Of a stretch of 64,000 nucleotides of DNA, positions 9,579-19,146 are shown one piece after another. The notes under the pieces were generated by a model that was not told where the DNA came from, made no database searches, and saw only the letters and a program-made list of their open reading frames with translations. Source of the DNA: Olsenella profusa F0195 (lineage in GTDB: Bacteria; Actinomycetota; Coriobacteriia; Coriobacteriales; Atopobiaceae); contig NZ_AWEZ01000020.1 of the NCBI RefSeq assembly GCF_000468755.1, positions 1 through 64,000 on the forward strand, read 5' to 3'. Within the stretch, counting starts at the first letter, position 1; every line of letters starts with the position of its first letter. The position numbers were made by a program, and so were the translations under genes.

Positions 9579-9606
9579 GGCAGCACCACGTCGGCAGCAC
9601 CACGTC
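9579..9606. repeat. 14-bp tandem duplication
   Basis: GGCAGCACCACGTC occurs twice without a gap, and a third partial copy (GGCAGCGCACC) follows. It sits in the same purF-SDR intergenic region, just right of the mirror array. No function can be assigned. Confidence 0.7.
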
Positions 9607-9663
9607 GGCAGCGCACCGCCAACAGCGCCCCGCCAGCAACGTCACAGCACGGCCCGCCCCTGC

Positions 9664-10446
9664 CTACAGCCTGCGCAGGCCCTCCCAGCCCCACATGAGG
9701 ATGGGGTCAGGTATCACCTTGGCCAGGATGCGTAGGATGGCGCCCGTCACGCAGCAGGTGGCGATGGGATAGTTGCAGCGGTTGACCAGCATCGACCACC
9801 AGGCGACCCTGCGCGGCGAGAGGGTCGGCATGGGATGCCGTACCGTGGTGCCGTTCGCCGTCCGCCGTGCCACGTCCATGAACTCCGTGCGTATCCATAT
9901 GGGACAGACCGCCGTCACGAAGATGCCCCGCCCGCGCAGCTCGAAGCGGAGCGACCGCGTGTAGCTGCGCACGAACACCTTGCTGGCCGCATACACGCCC
10001 AGCCCCGGGAGCGGCGCGAACGATGCCGTCGAGGCAACCTGCAGGATGCGGCTCCCCCGCCGCATGAGCGGCAGGCACAGCTGCGTCATGTCCACGAGCA
10101 CACCACAGTTGAGCCGCACCATGCCGTCCACCTCGACACGGCTGAGGTCGTCGCAGGTACCGAACTTGCCAAAGCCCGCCGCGTTCACGAGCAGCCCCAC
10201 AGAGAGCCCCGCCCGCTCCCGGGTGGCCTGCGCGAGCAGGGCCTCCATCCTGTCCATGGCATCAGGCGCAAGCAGGTCGAGTGCCACCACCCGCGTGGGG
10301 ACGCCCAGTTCGGCGGCGAGCTCGCGCAGGCGATCCTCGCGCCGGGCGATGAGCCAGAGCTCCTCGTAGCGCCCGCTTCCGGCGGCGATGCGCGCATACT
10401 CCCTGCCCAGCCCGCTCGATGCTCCCGTTATGATCGCAATGCCCAT
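9664..10446 (-). CDS. SDR family NAD(P)-dependent oxidoreductase
   Basis: The protein is 260 aa with the classical short-chain dehydrogenase pattern: cofactor loop TGASSGLG near residues 8-15, an NAAG-type motif (VNAAGFGKFG), an active-site Ser in the QVASTASFAPL stretch and the catalytic pair in YAASK. It should reduce or oxidise a small carbonyl or alcohol substrate in the cytoplasm. It is convergent with purF across the repeat region and divergent from the ATP-grasp gene. The specific substrate cannot be read from the sequence. Confidence 0.9.
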   Translation of the reverse strand: MGIAIITGASSGLGREYARIAAGSGRYEELWLIARREDRLRELAAELGVPTRVVALDLLAPDAMDRMEALLAQATRERAGLSVGLLVNAAGFGKFGTCDDLSRVEVDGMVRLNCGVLVDMTQLCLPLMRRGSRILQVASTASFAPLPGLGVYAASKVFVRSYTRSLRFELRGRGIFVTAVCPIWIRTEFMDVARRTANGTTVRHPMPTLSPRRVAWWSMLVNRCNYPIATCCVTGAILRILAKVIPDPILMWGWEGLRRL

Positions 10447-10519
10447 GGCATACCCCCTGTCCCTTTGGGCACAATCCTAGCGGTCGGCCGCGATCGGTGG
10501 GCGGAGAGGAGATGCGACG

Positions 10520-10840
10520 ATGGGCCCACGAGAGGCGCACCCAGACAGCTCGTCCGTGAGGTGCGACACGGGACTTCCCGAGGAGCTCGGCCACGTACTG
10601 GGCAGCGATCCGGATGGCGAGAGATCGATGCTGCTCATGGCCCCCTCTCTGCGCGACGCCAGGCCCACGCGGCCCGAGGACATCGCCGACGAGACGCCTG
10701 CCATCCTCGAGCAGCGACACGCCGGGGACCGCACGAGGCCCCACGGGCGGTCGTGGACGCACTACTATCAGATGCGGCGGGATGGCTGTGGCGATGTGCC
10801 AGACGAGGGGGACGATGGCCATGATGACCGGCAGGACTGA
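10520..10840 (+). CDS. Doubtful small ORF upstream of the ATP-grasp gene
   Basis: This 106-codon frame has a GAGGAG site eight bases before its ATG and overlaps the next gene by 26 bp, an arrangement compatible with translational coupling. The product is very Arg/Asp/Pro-rich, matches no family I know and could be a chance high-GC frame. It may only be leader sequence for the ATP-grasp gene. Confidence 0.25.
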   Translation: MGPREAHPDSSSVRCDTGLPEELGHVLGSDPDGERSMLLMAPSLRDARPTRPEDIADETPAILEQRHAGDRTRPHGRSWTHYYQMRRDGCGDVPDEGDDGHDDRQD

Positions 10841-12200
10841 GGGTTTCGGCAGGGCGCTCGAGGACGAGTTCCTGGAGCTTGCGCGCTCGCTTGGTGGTGA
10901 CGTGGCAAGCCGCGCCCGGGGCGACGCCTATCTCGCCCGCACCAACGCCCTCTACCATGGTGCACCCTGTGACTGGGCCTTCACGCCCAAGATCTTCGAC
11001 CGCGACCAGATTGCCACGCTGGCAGACGCTGCCGAGACCATGGGGCGCATCATGGAGAAGGTCACGTGCACCTTCTGTGCCGACGAGCGCGTACGCAGGC
11101 TCTTCAACCTCCCACCAGCCCTCGAGCGCCTGGCACTCGTGCCAGGCGGCTACGAGCGACAGATCCCACTCGCGCGCGTGGACGTGTTCTTCGACGAGGA
11201 GACGGGCGACTACCAGTTCTGCGAGCTCAACACCGACGGATCGGCCGGCATGACCAATACCGTTGAGGTCACACGGGCCATCCAGCAGAGCGAGACCTAT
11301 CGTCGCTTCGCCGCGCGTCATCCCGACATACGGACGTTCGACATCCTGAACGGCGCCGTGGACGCCCTGCTCGACACCTATGCCAGCTGGCGGGAGGGCC
11401 ATCCCACCGCATCCGAGCGACCTGCCGTGGCCATCGTGGACTACACCGAGAGCGCCTCCCTTGACGAGCTGGAGGACATCCTCATGCTGCTCTCGGAGCG
11501 GGGGCTGTATGCGCAGTACGTGGACATCCGCACCCTCCGTGTGGGCGAGACCACGGGCGTGCCACGACTCATGATGGACGATGGCCCCATTGACCTGGTG
11601 TATCGCCGCGCCGTGACCTCCGAGGTCGCCGAGAGGCCCTGTCCTGGCGTGGACGCGCTCACGCGCGCCGCCGCCGAGGGGCTGGCCTGCGTGGCTGGTG
11701 GCTACCGCACCTGGCCCTGCGCGGCCAAGACCGTGTTCGTCGCCCTGTACGACCCCCTGATGGAGGAGGTCCTCTCGCCCGAGGAGCTGGACTTCGTGAG
11801 ACGCCATGTGCCCTACACCCAGCAGCTCGCTCCCGAGAGCGACCTCGCACCCTTCGCGGAGAGGGACCGCTGGATCGTGAAGCCCGCAGGCGGCTACAAC
11901 GCCGTGGGCGTGACAGCGGGCCGGGACTGCACGCAGGCGGAGTGGGAGAGCGCGCTCGCTCGGACGGCACGGGCCAACGGCGTGGCGCAGGCCTACGCGC
12001 CCCAGTACCGCACGCCCGTCATGCGGGGCGGCGTGCTGGGGCCCGGCGAGGATCCACTTGCGGCGGAGCCCATGAGCAACATGGAGGGGCTCTACCTCTT
12101 CAACGGGAGGTTCGGCGGCGTGTTCACGCGCTGTGGCACCCAGAGCGTCATCGGCGAGCACACGCATCGTCTCAACATGGGCTGCCTTGTGGTGGGGTAG
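10815..12200 (+). CDS. ATP-grasp protein, glutathionylspermidine-synthase-like
   Basis: The product is about 461 aa. It resembles the glutathionylspermidine synthase/circularly permuted ATP-grasp group: an early YERQIPLARVDVFFD strand, ELNTDGSAGM with metal-binding acidic residues, and WIVKPAGGYNAVGV, the ATP-grasp lysine and glycine loop. Such enzymes join a carboxylate to an amine using ATP. The start at 10815 has GAGGGG upstream; 10821 and 10824 are alternative ATGs. It is not clearly linked to a pathway here, and I cannot say which amide bond it forms. Confidence 0.75.
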   Translation: MAMMTGRTEGFGRALEDEFLELARSLGGDVASRARGDAYLARTNALYHGAPCDWAFTPKIFDRDQIATLADAAETMGRIMEKVTCTFCADERVRRLFNLPPALERLALVPGGYERQIPLARVDVFFDEETGDYQFCELNTDGSAGMTNTVEVTRAIQQSETYRRFAARHPDIRTFDILNGAVDALLDTYASWREGHPTASERPAVAIVDYTESASLDELEDILMLLSERGLYAQYVDIRTLRVGETTGVPRLMMDDGPIDLVYRRAVTSEVAERPCPGVDALTRAAAEGLACVAGGYRTWPCAAKTVFVALYDPLMEEVLSPEELDFVRRHVPYTQQLAPESDLAPFAERDRWIVKPAGGYNAVGVTAGRDCTQAEWESALARTARANGVAQAYAPQYRTPVMRGGVLGPGEDPLAAEPMSNMEGLYLFNGRFGGVFTRCGTQSVIGEHTHRLNMGCLVVG

Positions 12201-12232
12201 ACCAATCCACACGGCCTGGCCGACCCACCCGT

Positions 12233-12820
12233 CTACATGAGCGCACGCACGCGCCGGCGCAGCTCGGGCAGGACATCCTCCTCGAACCAGGGGTTGCGTG
12301 CCATCCACATCTGGTTGCGCGGAGAGGGATGCACCAGCGGAACGTACGTGGGTAGGTAGTCCCTGAAGTTGCGCACGACGTTCGTGAGTGTGTCCTTGCT
12401 CCTGAGTCCCAGATAGTGCCTGTTGGCATAGTTGCCCACCAGCACCGTGAGCTCGATCTTGGGCGTGAGCTCCCACAGGCGCGGGTGCCACTTCTCGGCA
12501 AAGCCCTTGCGTGGCGGCAGGTCGCCCGACTTTCCCCTGCCCGGAAAGTAGAAGTCCATGGGCACGATGGCGAGCTTGCCCGACTCGTAGAACTCCTCGC
12601 GACTGACGCCCATCCAGTCGCGCAGGCGGTCGCCGGACTTGTCGTTCCACACGATGCCCGTGTCCTGCGCGACGCGACCTGGCGCCTGCCCGATGACGGC
12701 GATGGTCGCCTCCGGCCCCACCGAGTAGAGCGGGTCGATGCCGCGCCTCGTGAACTCCGCGTTCTGGGGATCGGCCCTAATCTCATCGAAGACCTGCTGG
12801 AATGGGTCCTTCTCTGCCAT
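12233..12820 (-). CDS. Uracil-DNA glycosylase superfamily protein
   Basis: The protein is about 195 aa with the UDG-superfamily fold signatures: GQAPGRVAQDTGIVWND near residues 44-60 (the uracil-binding/water-activating loop) and a C-terminal HPSPRN motif (the leucine/histidine loop). It probably removes uracil or a related damaged base from DNA, or is an uncharacterised relative. The start at 12820 (MAEKDPF) has AAGGGCG eleven bases upstream; an ATG at 12829 is too close to that site. It is divergent from the radical SAM gene. Confidence 0.82.
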   Translation of the reverse strand: MAEKDPFQQVFDEIRADPQNAEFTRRGIDPLYSVGPEATIAVIGQAPGRVAQDTGIVWNDKSGDRLRDWMGVSREEFYESGKLAIVPMDFYFPGRGKSGDLPPRKGFAEKWHPRLWELTPKIELTVLVGNYANRHYLGLRSKDTLTNVVRNFRDYLPTYVPLVHPSPRNQMWMARNPWFEEDVLPELRRRVRALM

Positions 12821-12951
12821 ATGTGTCATCGCCCTTCGGTTGATTGTCATTAGTATGTACCACTACCGCCTCACATTCCGTCGCAATTACGACGAATGTG
12901 GCAATCCTCCCCGACACTTGCGCTACGCTAGGCGCCATGGAAAGGAGCCCC

Positions 12952-13728
12952 ATGTCCACCTACCTCAACCCCAGCCCCGTCTTTGGGCCCGTGCACAGCC
13001 GCCGCCTCGGCGTCTCGCTGGGTGTCAACCTCATGCCCGCCATGGGCAAGATCTGCTCGTTCGACTGCATCTACTGCGAGAACGGCCTCAACGAGGAGCA
13101 CCGCACGAAGGATCCCTATGTGACGCTCCCCGAGCTCACGCAGGCCCTCGAGGGGGCGCTCTCGCAGATGGGGGAAGGCGGCGAGACACCCGACGTCATC
13201 ACCTTCGCCGGCAACGGTGAGCCCACGACAAGCCCCATCTTTCCCGAGGCCATCGCCACGGCACGCCAACTACGCGACCGGTACTGCCCCTCGGCTAGGG
13301 TTGCCGTGCTCTCCAACGGCGCCTACGCCGACCGTCCCCGCGTCCGCGAGGCACTCATGGGCGTTGAGGACAACATCCTCAAGCTGGACACCGTGGACGC
13401 CGACTACATACGGCTGCTCGACCGGCCCGCTGGCGACTACGACGTCAAACGTCAGGTGGAGACCTTCGCCTCCTACGGGGGTCATGTGATCATACAGACC
13501 ATCTTCCTCACGGGCACGGTGTGGGGACATGACATGGATGACACCGGCGAGCACTACGTAGGTCCGTGGCTCCATGCCCTCGAGCGCATTCGCCCCTCGG
13601 GCGTCACGGTCTATACCATCGCGCGCGACACGCCCGAGCCGGGCCTGCACAAGGCCTCGCCCGAGGCGCTCGATGCCATCGGGGCGCGGGTGCATGCGCT
13701 GGGCATCCCCTGCTCCGTATCGTACTGA
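12952..13728 (+). CDS. Radical SAM protein
   Basis: This 258-aa enzyme carries the radical SAM cluster motif CSFDCIYC (Cys35, Cys39, Cys42), a GNGEPT glycine motif and the downstream FLTGT strand. It should cleave S-adenosylmethionine with a 4Fe-4S cluster. The compact size and the N-terminal PVFGPVHSRRLG pattern match the COG0731-like group of small radical SAM proteins of unknown substrate. The start at 12952 has AAAGGAG five bases away; a longer in-frame ATG at 12937 lacks a site. Confidence 0.88.
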   Translation: MSTYLNPSPVFGPVHSRRLGVSLGVNLMPAMGKICSFDCIYCENGLNEEHRTKDPYVTLPELTQALEGALSQMGEGGETPDVITFAGNGEPTTSPIFPEAIATARQLRDRYCPSARVAVLSNGAYADRPRVREALMGVEDNILKLDTVDADYIRLLDRPAGDYDVKRQVETFASYGGHVIIQTIFLTGTVWGHDMDDTGEHYVGPWLHALERIRPSGVTVYTIARDTPEPGLHKASPEALDAIGARVHALGIPCSVSY

Positions 13729-13851
13729 GGCACACCTTGCACCACCTCCCACCCCAACTCACCGAACTTATGGGGAGCCCCTGCTTTTTGCGGGGGGCCA
13801 ACGAGGGGATGGTAGCCTAGATGCCACTGGAAGACCCGATGGGGAGAGGGC

Positions 13852-15336
13852 ATGGGCGAGCTCGACGACCGGCAGACGCATAGGCACGGCACCCTGCAAT
13901 CGGGCAGCAAGTTCAGCCGCCGCGCGGGTTCGAGCACGGTCAGGAACGCACGGCCCACCTCGCGTGATGTACCCGTCACCAAGCGCCGACTGCAGGACGC
14001 ACCCGCACGGCCTGCGGAGGACTATGACGACCCTCGCCGGTACGCCGAGATGAACCGTCGGCGCACCGCGCGCCCCCGGACAGGCGCAGACGTCGCCCAG
14101 CGCGTCGAGCGTGGCATGCGGGAGCGCCTGGAGCAGGGGCGCGACGAGGTGCTCGAGCGCTACCAACGCGGCCGGCAGCGTCCAGAGGACGGCTTCTCGC
14201 GCAGGCGCGCCTGGGGCCGCAGGCGCGCGGGACAGGCCGACGCCCCACGCAGGCGCCGCCACGTCGGGCGCACCATCCTCATCGCACTGGCGGCCGTCGT
14301 CGCGGCGCTCCTCGTCATCTATGCCATCGTGTTCGCACCCATAGACCAGAGGATCGCCTTCAGCGATGCGGACGGCCGGGCGCTCTCGGGCAAGCTCACG
14401 ACGAGCACGCCGCTTGCGCCCTACTACGCGCTGCTGCTGGGCTCGGACGATCGCGAGAACGGCGAGCCCGCGCGCACGGACACCATGATGCTGGCGCGCA
14501 TCGACCCCCTGGGCAACAAGGTCACGCTCGTCTCCATCCCCCGCGACTCCAAGGTGGAGATCGACGGCCACGGGACGCAGAAGGTCAATGCCGCCTTTGC
14601 CATCGGGGGCGCCTCGGGTACGGTCGATGCCGTGGAGAAGCTTACCGGCATTCGCGCGAGCCAGGTGGCCGTCATCGACTTCAACGGCCTTGCCAAGCTC
14701 ATCGATGCCATCGGAGGCATTGACGTCAACGTCCCCGTCGCCGTCAACGACCCGGAGTATGCCCAACTCGTGCTGCCCGCCGGCGAGCAGCACATGGACG
14801 GCGACACGGCCATGCGCTTCTCACGCGTGCGCCATGGATTTGCGCTGGGCGACTACCAGCGCCAGGCCGATCAGGCGCTCGTGATGAAGGCCATCGTGGA
14901 GAGGCTGCGCACCAACCCCACGCTGCTGCCCGCCGCCGCCGATTCCATGGGCGAGGTGATGGACACCACCTATCACTGCTACGACCTCATCCCCCTGCTG
15001 CTGCGCATGAGCCTGCAGGCACCAACGATGTACAGCGCATCGCTGCCCTCCGCAGCCAAGATGGAGGGCGGCGTGAGCTACGTCATCGTGGACGCCGATG
15101 CCACCAAGCAGCTCATGAGCGTGGTGGACGCCGGCGGCGACCCCTCCACCGTGGCGAACGGCTACCAGGAGGGCTCCACCGTGCCGGACGAGGGCTCTGC
15201 CCCCACGGGGAGTGGCAGCAGCGGCTCGAAGCCCACGGGCAGGTCAAGCGGCACGGGATCCTCGCGCTCAACCGGTAGCTCGCGCTCCACCGGCGGTTCG
15301 GGCAAGACCACGGGCACCACATCGCGCAGGCGCTGA
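13852..15336 (+). CDS. LCP (LytR-CpsA-Psr) family cell-wall ligase
   Basis: The protein is 494 aa: a long basic, Arg-rich cytoplasmic tail, one membrane helix near residues 138-160, then an extracytoplasmic LCP domain. Key motifs are LLLGSDDRENG, RTDTMMLARI, VSIPRDSKVEI, KVNAAFAIGG and the RFSRVRHGF arginine cluster. LCP proteins transfer teichoic acid, capsule or other glycans from a polyprenyl-phosphate carrier onto peptidoglycan. The C-terminal 60 residues are a Ser/Gly/Thr-rich low-complexity tail. The start has GGGAGAGGG upstream. It may attach the glycan exported by the flippase cluster at 1.3-5.4 kb, but that link is only inferred. Confidence 0.93.
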   Translation: MGELDDRQTHRHGTLQSGSKFSRRAGSSTVRNARPTSRDVPVTKRRLQDAPARPAEDYDDPRRYAEMNRRRTARPRTGADVAQRVERGMRERLEQGRDEVLERYQRGRQRPEDGFSRRRAWGRRRAGQADAPRRRRHVGRTILIALAAVVAALLVIYAIVFAPIDQRIAFSDADGRALSGKLTTSTPLAPYYALLLGSDDRENGEPARTDTMMLARIDPLGNKVTLVSIPRDSKVEIDGHGTQKVNAAFAIGGASGTVDAVEKLTGIRASQVAVIDFNGLAKLIDAIGGIDVNVPVAVNDPEYAQLVLPAGEQHMDGDTAMRFSRVRHGFALGDYQRQADQALVMKAIVERLRTNPTLLPAAADSMGEVMDTTYHCYDLIPLLLRMSLQAPTMYSASLPSAAKMEGGVSYVIVDADATKQLMSVVDAGGDPSTVANGYQEGSTVPDEGSAPTGSGSSGSKPTGRSSGTGSSRSTGSSRSTGGSGKTTGTTSRRR

Positions 15337-15361
15337 TGCCTGCCGCGCCGCTTGCGCCGCC

Positions 15362-15823
15362 CTACGCCTCGGCACCCCAGAGCAGCTCGCCCTCGCCGGG
15401 CCGCTCGCCCAGGCGGATGGCGCGAATCGCCCCCTTGTGAAAGGCCACGGACTCCCCCGTCAGCGTGCAAGCCAACCGCTCCATGAACGGAACGTGCCCC
15501 ACGGCGACGACGGTCGGCTCATGCGCGGCGCCAAGCTCGGCCAGAAACCGTTCCTCGTCCTGCTCGTAGAGGGAATCGTGGGGGTCTATGTCCTCGGGGT
15601 CAATGCCTAGGGCGTGGGCGACGACCTTGGCCGTCTGCAGCGCGCGAACGGCAGGGCTGGCCCACAGCGCAAGCCCCTTTACTCCGTGCAGGGAGGCAAG
15701 CGCCTGGGGGTATGCTCGCTCCAGCGCCCGCAGGCCCACAGCCGTGAGCTGGCGCTCCTTGTCCCCATGCGCATTACGGGGTTCCGCATCGCCATGTCGC
15801 ACCAACACCACCGTCGTGACCAT
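15362..15823 (-). CDS. Histidine phosphatase family protein (SixA-like)
   Basis: The product is about 153 aa. It starts MVTTVVLVRHGDAEPRN, whose RHG is the phosphatase core with the phosphorylated histidine, and has a second catalytic histidine in VAVGHVPFME. The size and DKERQLTAVGLRALE match the phosphohistidine phosphatase SixA group. The start at 15823 is set by GAGGGGG six bases upstream; the longer frame crosses the csoR promoter on the other strand. It is divergent from csoR. The natural substrate is not known. Confidence 0.88.
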   Translation of the reverse strand: MVTTVVLVRHGDAEPRNAHGDKERQLTAVGLRALERAYPQALASLHGVKGLALWASPAVRALQTAKVVAHALGIDPEDIDPHDSLYEQDEERFLAELGAAHEPTVVAVGHVPFMERLACTLTGESVAFHKGAIRAIRLGERPGEGELLWGAEA

Positions 15824-15971
15824 AGATGACCCCCTCACGTCAAACTGCACACGCAACGCCTTCATTGTGACGCAACGGACACGTTTGCCCAGGTGCTTTT
15901 TCCGGGCAATCATTGCGTGTGCACTTCTGTCCCACATCCTGAGATCGGATTCGGTCGGATCCGTTTTAATG

Positions 15972-15990
15972 TACCCCCATGGGGTATAGT
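15972..15990 (+). promoter_or_regulatory. CsoR operator overlapping the csoR-copA promoter
   Basis: TACCCCCATGGGGTA (15972-15986) is a near-perfect dyad of the GC-tract type bound by CsoR-family repressors. It overlaps a -10-like TATAGT at 15985-15990, placed 28 bases before the csoR start. Apo-CsoR binding here would block transcription of csoR-copA and copper would release it. This is the classical autoregulated layout. Confidence 0.82.
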
Positions 15991-16017
15991 ACGCATCGTA
16001 CGGAACAAGGGGGTCCA

Positions 16018-16317
16018 ATGGTCGACAGCTGTCATGGCAAGAAGCACACACCGCGTTCGGACGAGCTCAAGAGGAGCGTGACCGGACGCCTCAACCGCGC
16101 CATCGGCCAGCTTGAGGGCGTCAAGTCCATGGTGAAGGAGGACCGCTACTGTGGAGACGTCCTCACGCAGCTCGCAGCGGCTGAGAGCGCCGTCAAGGCG
16201 GTGTCGCGCATGATCCTCAAGGATCACCTGGAGACCTGTGTGGTCGAGCAGGTATCGGTTGGCAACACCGAGATCATCGACGAAGTCATGGACCTCATGA
16301 AAAAGTTTGGTGCGTAG
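16018..16317 (+). CDS. csoR: CsoR family copper-sensing repressor
   Basis: This 99-aa helical protein belongs to the CsoR/RcnR (DUF156) family. The copper ligand triad is present as Cys45, His70 and Cys74 (YCGDV and DHLETC), the Cys-His-Cys pattern that defines copper sensors rather than nickel or formaldehyde sensors. The start at 16018 follows AAGGGGG, and the copA start is 13 bases past its stop, so they form one operon. The operator upstream supports autoregulation by copper. Confidence 0.93.
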   Translation: MVDSCHGKKHTPRSDELKRSVTGRLNRAIGQLEGVKSMVKEDRYCGDVLTQLAAAESAVKAVSRMILKDHLETCVVEQVSVGNTEIIDEVMDLMKKFGA

Positions 16318-16330
16318 GAGGCAATACAAC

Positions 16331-18928
16331 ATGGCTCAGACACAACGGCGGGAGACGTTCGACATCAGGGGGATGACCTGCGCGGCCTGCGAGGCGCGCG
16401 TGCAGAGGTCCGCCGCGGCCGTCAAGGGCGTGAGCGAGGCCAGCGTCAACCTGCTCAAGAACTCGATGGAGCTCAGCTACGATGGCGACCCCAAGACCAT
16501 CGACGCCGTGGTCGCCGCCATCGACAGGGCTGGCTACGGGGCCGTGCCGCGCAGCACAGGCAGGGTCACCACGCGCCAGAAGGCCCCCGCCTTCGTCGAC
16601 CCCAAGGTCAACGCCCAGAAGGCCGTGCGCGCCAGGCGCAACCAACTCGTAGGCTCGCTCGTCTTCGGCGTGCCCCTCTTCTACCTGGCCATGGGTCCGA
16701 TGCTCGGTTGGCCCGAGGTGCCGGGGCTCGACGGCATGGGCAACATGATGGCCGCCGCCGTGACGCAGCTGCTGCTGGCAGTGTGCGTCATGTTCGTCAA
16801 CCGCAGCTACTTCACCATGGGCTTCAAGACGCTCCTCCACGGCTCGCCCAACATGGACTCGCTCATCGCCATCGGCTCGGCGGCATCCTTCGGCTACAGC
16901 CTCGTCGGCGTCTACCAGATGGCCTTTGCGCTCGGCCACATGGACGTGGGGGCCGCGCACGACGCGATGATGCACGCACTGTTCTTCGACTCGGCGGGCA
17001 CCATCCTCGTGCTCATCACGCTCGGCAAGTACTTCGAGGCCCGCGCCAAGGGCAAGACCACGAGCTCCATCTCGGCCCTCATCGACCTCGCCCCCAAGGA
17101 GGCGACGGTCGTGCGCGGCGGGGAGGAGGTCAAGATCCCCACCGGCGAGGTCTCCGTCGGCGACAGGGTCGTCGTGCGCGCCGGTGAGTCGGTGCCGGTG
17201 GACGGCGTCGTCGTGGAGGGGTCGGCCTCGGTGGACGAGTCCGCCATCACCGGCGAGCCGCTGCCCGTGGAGAAGGCCGCAGGCGACACGGTCACCGGCG
17301 CCACCGTCTCCCGGCGCGGCTGGTTCGCGATGGAGGCCTCCGCCGTCGGGGCCGACACGACGCTCGCCCGCATCATCCGCCTCGTCGATGAGGCCACCAG
17401 CTCCAAGGCCCCCATCGAGCGTCAGGCCGACCGGATCGCCGGCGTCTTCGTGCCGGTCGTGCTCGGCATCGCGGCCGTCACCTTCGTGGCGTGGGTCGCC
17501 CTCCTCGTGCCGGGCGACCTCGCCACGGCGATCAACCACGCGGTCTCCGTCCTCGTGATCTCCTGCCCCTGTGCCCTGGGCCTCGCCACGCCCACCGCCG
17601 TCATGGTGGGCACCGAGCGCGGTGCCAAGGCTGGCATCCTCGTCAAGAGCGCCGAGGCGCTCGAGACGGCGGGTTCGCTCGACACCGTCGTGCTCGACAA
17701 GACCGGCACCATCACCGCGGGCACGCCCGAGGTCACCGATCTGCGGCTGGCACCCGGCATCACCAAGCGCGACCTGCTCCGCGTGGCGGCCGCCCTGGAG
17801 CGCAAGAGCGAGCACCCACTCGCCGAAGCCGTCTGCGCCTATGCGGACGAGGAGGCGCCCGGCGTGGACGCGACCGCCGAAGTTACCGACTTCACGCAGG
17901 TCGCAGGTGGTGGCCTCGTGGCAACGGTGGACGGCCATGCGGTCGTGGCCGGCAACGCCCGCCTGATGGGTCAGCGGGGCATCGACCTCACGGACCTTTC
18001 GGCGGACGCCGATGCCCTGGCGGCCCAGGCCAAGACACCGCTCTCCTTCGCCTCGGACGGGCGCGCACTCGGTGTGGTGGGCGTCGCCGACGTCGTGAAG
18101 CCCACCTCGGCAGATGCCATCGCACGCCTGCGCGCGATGGGCATCCGCACGGTCATGCTCACGGGCGACCAGGAGCGGACCGCGCACGCCATCGCCAGCC
18201 AGGTGGGTGTCGACGAGGTCGTCGCCGGAGTGCTCCCCGACCAGAAGGAGCGCAAGGTCCACGACCTCCAGCGCCAGGGGCACAGGGTCGCGATGGTCGG
18301 CGACGGCATCAACGACGCCCCGGCCCTCGCCCGTGCGGACGTGGGCATCGCCATCGGCGCCGGCACCGACGTGGCCATCGAGTCGGCCGACGTCGTGCTC
18401 ATGCGCTCCGACCCCGGCGATGTCGCGACCGCCATCGAGCTCTCGCGCGCCACCATGCGCGACATCCGCCAGAACCTGTTCTGGGCCCTGTTCTACAACG
18501 CCATCTGCATCCCGGTGGCCATGGGCGCCCTCACACCCCTGGGCATCACGCTCAACCCGATGATCGGCGCGGCGGCCATGGGCTTCTCGTCCGTGTTCGT
18601 CGTGTCCAACGCCCTCCGGCTCTTCGCCTGGAGGCCGTCGACCGGTGGAGCACCCGCCGCCACGCCACCAACCGCCATCGCTACCTCTGTGGAGGGAAAG
18701 GAAGGGAACGAGACTATGACCACGAAGACCCTGGACATCGAAGGCATGATGTGCGACCACTGCGTGCAGCACGTGACGCAGGCGCTCGAGGGCGTGAGGG
18801 GCGTCAAGAACGTCCACGTCTCGCTCGAGGACCACAAGGCCACGCTCGAGGCCGGCGCGCTCGTCTCCAACAAGAGGCTCGAGAACGCCGTCGAGGATGC
18901 CGGCTACAAGGTAACCGGCATTGCGTGA
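16331..18928 (+). CDS. copA: Copper-exporting P-type ATPase with C-terminal CopZ-like domain
   Basis: This 865-aa P1B-ATPase begins with a heavy-metal-associated domain (GMTCAAC, Cys17/Cys20), then transmembrane helices with the CPC ion-binding motif in SCPCALG, the phosphorylation motif DKTGTIT, the HP motif SEHPLAE and GDGINDAP. It should pump Cu(I) out of the cell. Unusually, after the last helix an Ala/Thr/Pro linker leads to a second HMA domain of about 70 residues (GMMCDHC, Cys808/Cys811) that looks like a complete CopZ chaperone. It follows csoR directly and is probably copper-inducible. Confidence 0.95.
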   Translation: MAQTQRRETFDIRGMTCAACEARVQRSAAAVKGVSEASVNLLKNSMELSYDGDPKTIDAVVAAIDRAGYGAVPRSTGRVTTRQKAPAFVDPKVNAQKAVRARRNQLVGSLVFGVPLFYLAMGPMLGWPEVPGLDGMGNMMAAAVTQLLLAVCVMFVNRSYFTMGFKTLLHGSPNMDSLIAIGSAASFGYSLVGVYQMAFALGHMDVGAAHDAMMHALFFDSAGTILVLITLGKYFEARAKGKTTSSISALIDLAPKEATVVRGGEEVKIPTGEVSVGDRVVVRAGESVPVDGVVVEGSASVDESAITGEPLPVEKAAGDTVTGATVSRRGWFAMEASAVGADTTLARIIRLVDEATSSKAPIERQADRIAGVFVPVVLGIAAVTFVAWVALLVPGDLATAINHAVSVLVISCPCALGLATPTAVMVGTERGAKAGILVKSAEALETAGSLDTVVLDKTGTITAGTPEVTDLRLAPGITKRDLLRVAAALERKSEHPLAEAVCAYADEEAPGVDATAEVTDFTQVAGGGLVATVDGHAVVAGNARLMGQRGIDLTDLSADADALAAQAKTPLSFASDGRALGVVGVADVVKPTSADAIARLRAMGIRTVMLTGDQERTAHAIASQVGVDEVVAGVLPDQKERKVHDLQRQGHRVAMVGDGINDAPALARADVGIAIGAGTDVAIESADVVLMRSDPGDVATAIELSRATMRDIRQNLFWALFYNAICIPVAMGALTPLGITLNPMIGAAAMGFSSVFVVSNALRLFAWRPSTGGAPAATPPTAIATSVEGKEGNETMTTKTLDIEGMMCDHCVQHVTQALEGVRGVKNVHVSLEDHKATLEAGALVSNKRLENAVEDAGYKVTGIA
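18691..18718 (+). promoter_or_regulatory. Internal ribosome site and ATG for a free CopZ-like protein
   Basis: Inside copA, a purine-rich stretch (GGAGG at 18691, GGAAGGG ending at 18706) lies nine bases before an in-frame ATG at 18716. Initiation there would give a 70-residue CopZ-like chaperone starting [10 protein letters not shown]. Either the genes fused and kept the old start, or both forms are made. Nothing in the sequence decides which. Confidence 0.5.
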
Positions 18929-18954
18929 TGCGCATCCCAAGTAGCGAGGCGCTC

Positions 18955-18984
18955 GGGGTGCCAGGGGTGCATGCCTGGCACCCC
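18955..18984 (+). repeat. 11-bp hairpin after copA, related to the cysE leader hairpin
   Basis: GGGGTGCCAGG at 18955-18965 pairs perfectly with CCTGGCACCCC at 18974-18984 around an 8-nt loop. It lies 27 bases after the copA stop and may end the transcript, but no T-run follows. The same arm sequence recurs in the hairpin at 55900-55930. Confidence 0.6.
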
Positions 18985-19056
18985 ACGGCCCCCCTTACAG
19001 CAAGCATCCATCCTTCTAGCGCTTAGGTGTACGAGGGAACAGGCATATGTGGTGTC

Positions 19057-19070
19057 TTGTCAACAGACAA
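19057..19070 (+). promoter_or_regulatory. Dyad upstream of bioY, candidate operator
   Basis: TTGTC-N4-GACAA lies about 77 bases before the bioY start, in a leader also rich in short ACAAG/GACAA elements. It is placed like an operator, and biotin genes are often controlled by BirA or BioR. The match to a known biotin operator is not convincing, so the regulator is unnamed. Confidence 0.35.
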
Positions 19071-19146
19071 CGTGTCATGTAAGATGAGTGCATCACGTGT
19101 ACGTGCTCACCTTATGATACAAGGTAACAAGACAAGGGAGTCATGC

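Noticed and set aside
10262-10822. 186-codon minus frame over the SDR start and upstream DNA
   Set aside because: It overlaps the SDR gene in another frame and looks like shadow sequence.
16295-18940. 881-codon open frame antisense to copA
   Set aside because: It mirrors the copA codons exactly, has His/Gly/Arg-rich composition and no domain; it is a high-GC shadow frame.
18955-18984. Rho-independent terminator after copA
   Set aside because: The stem is strong but no T-run follows, so I list it as a hairpin repeat only.
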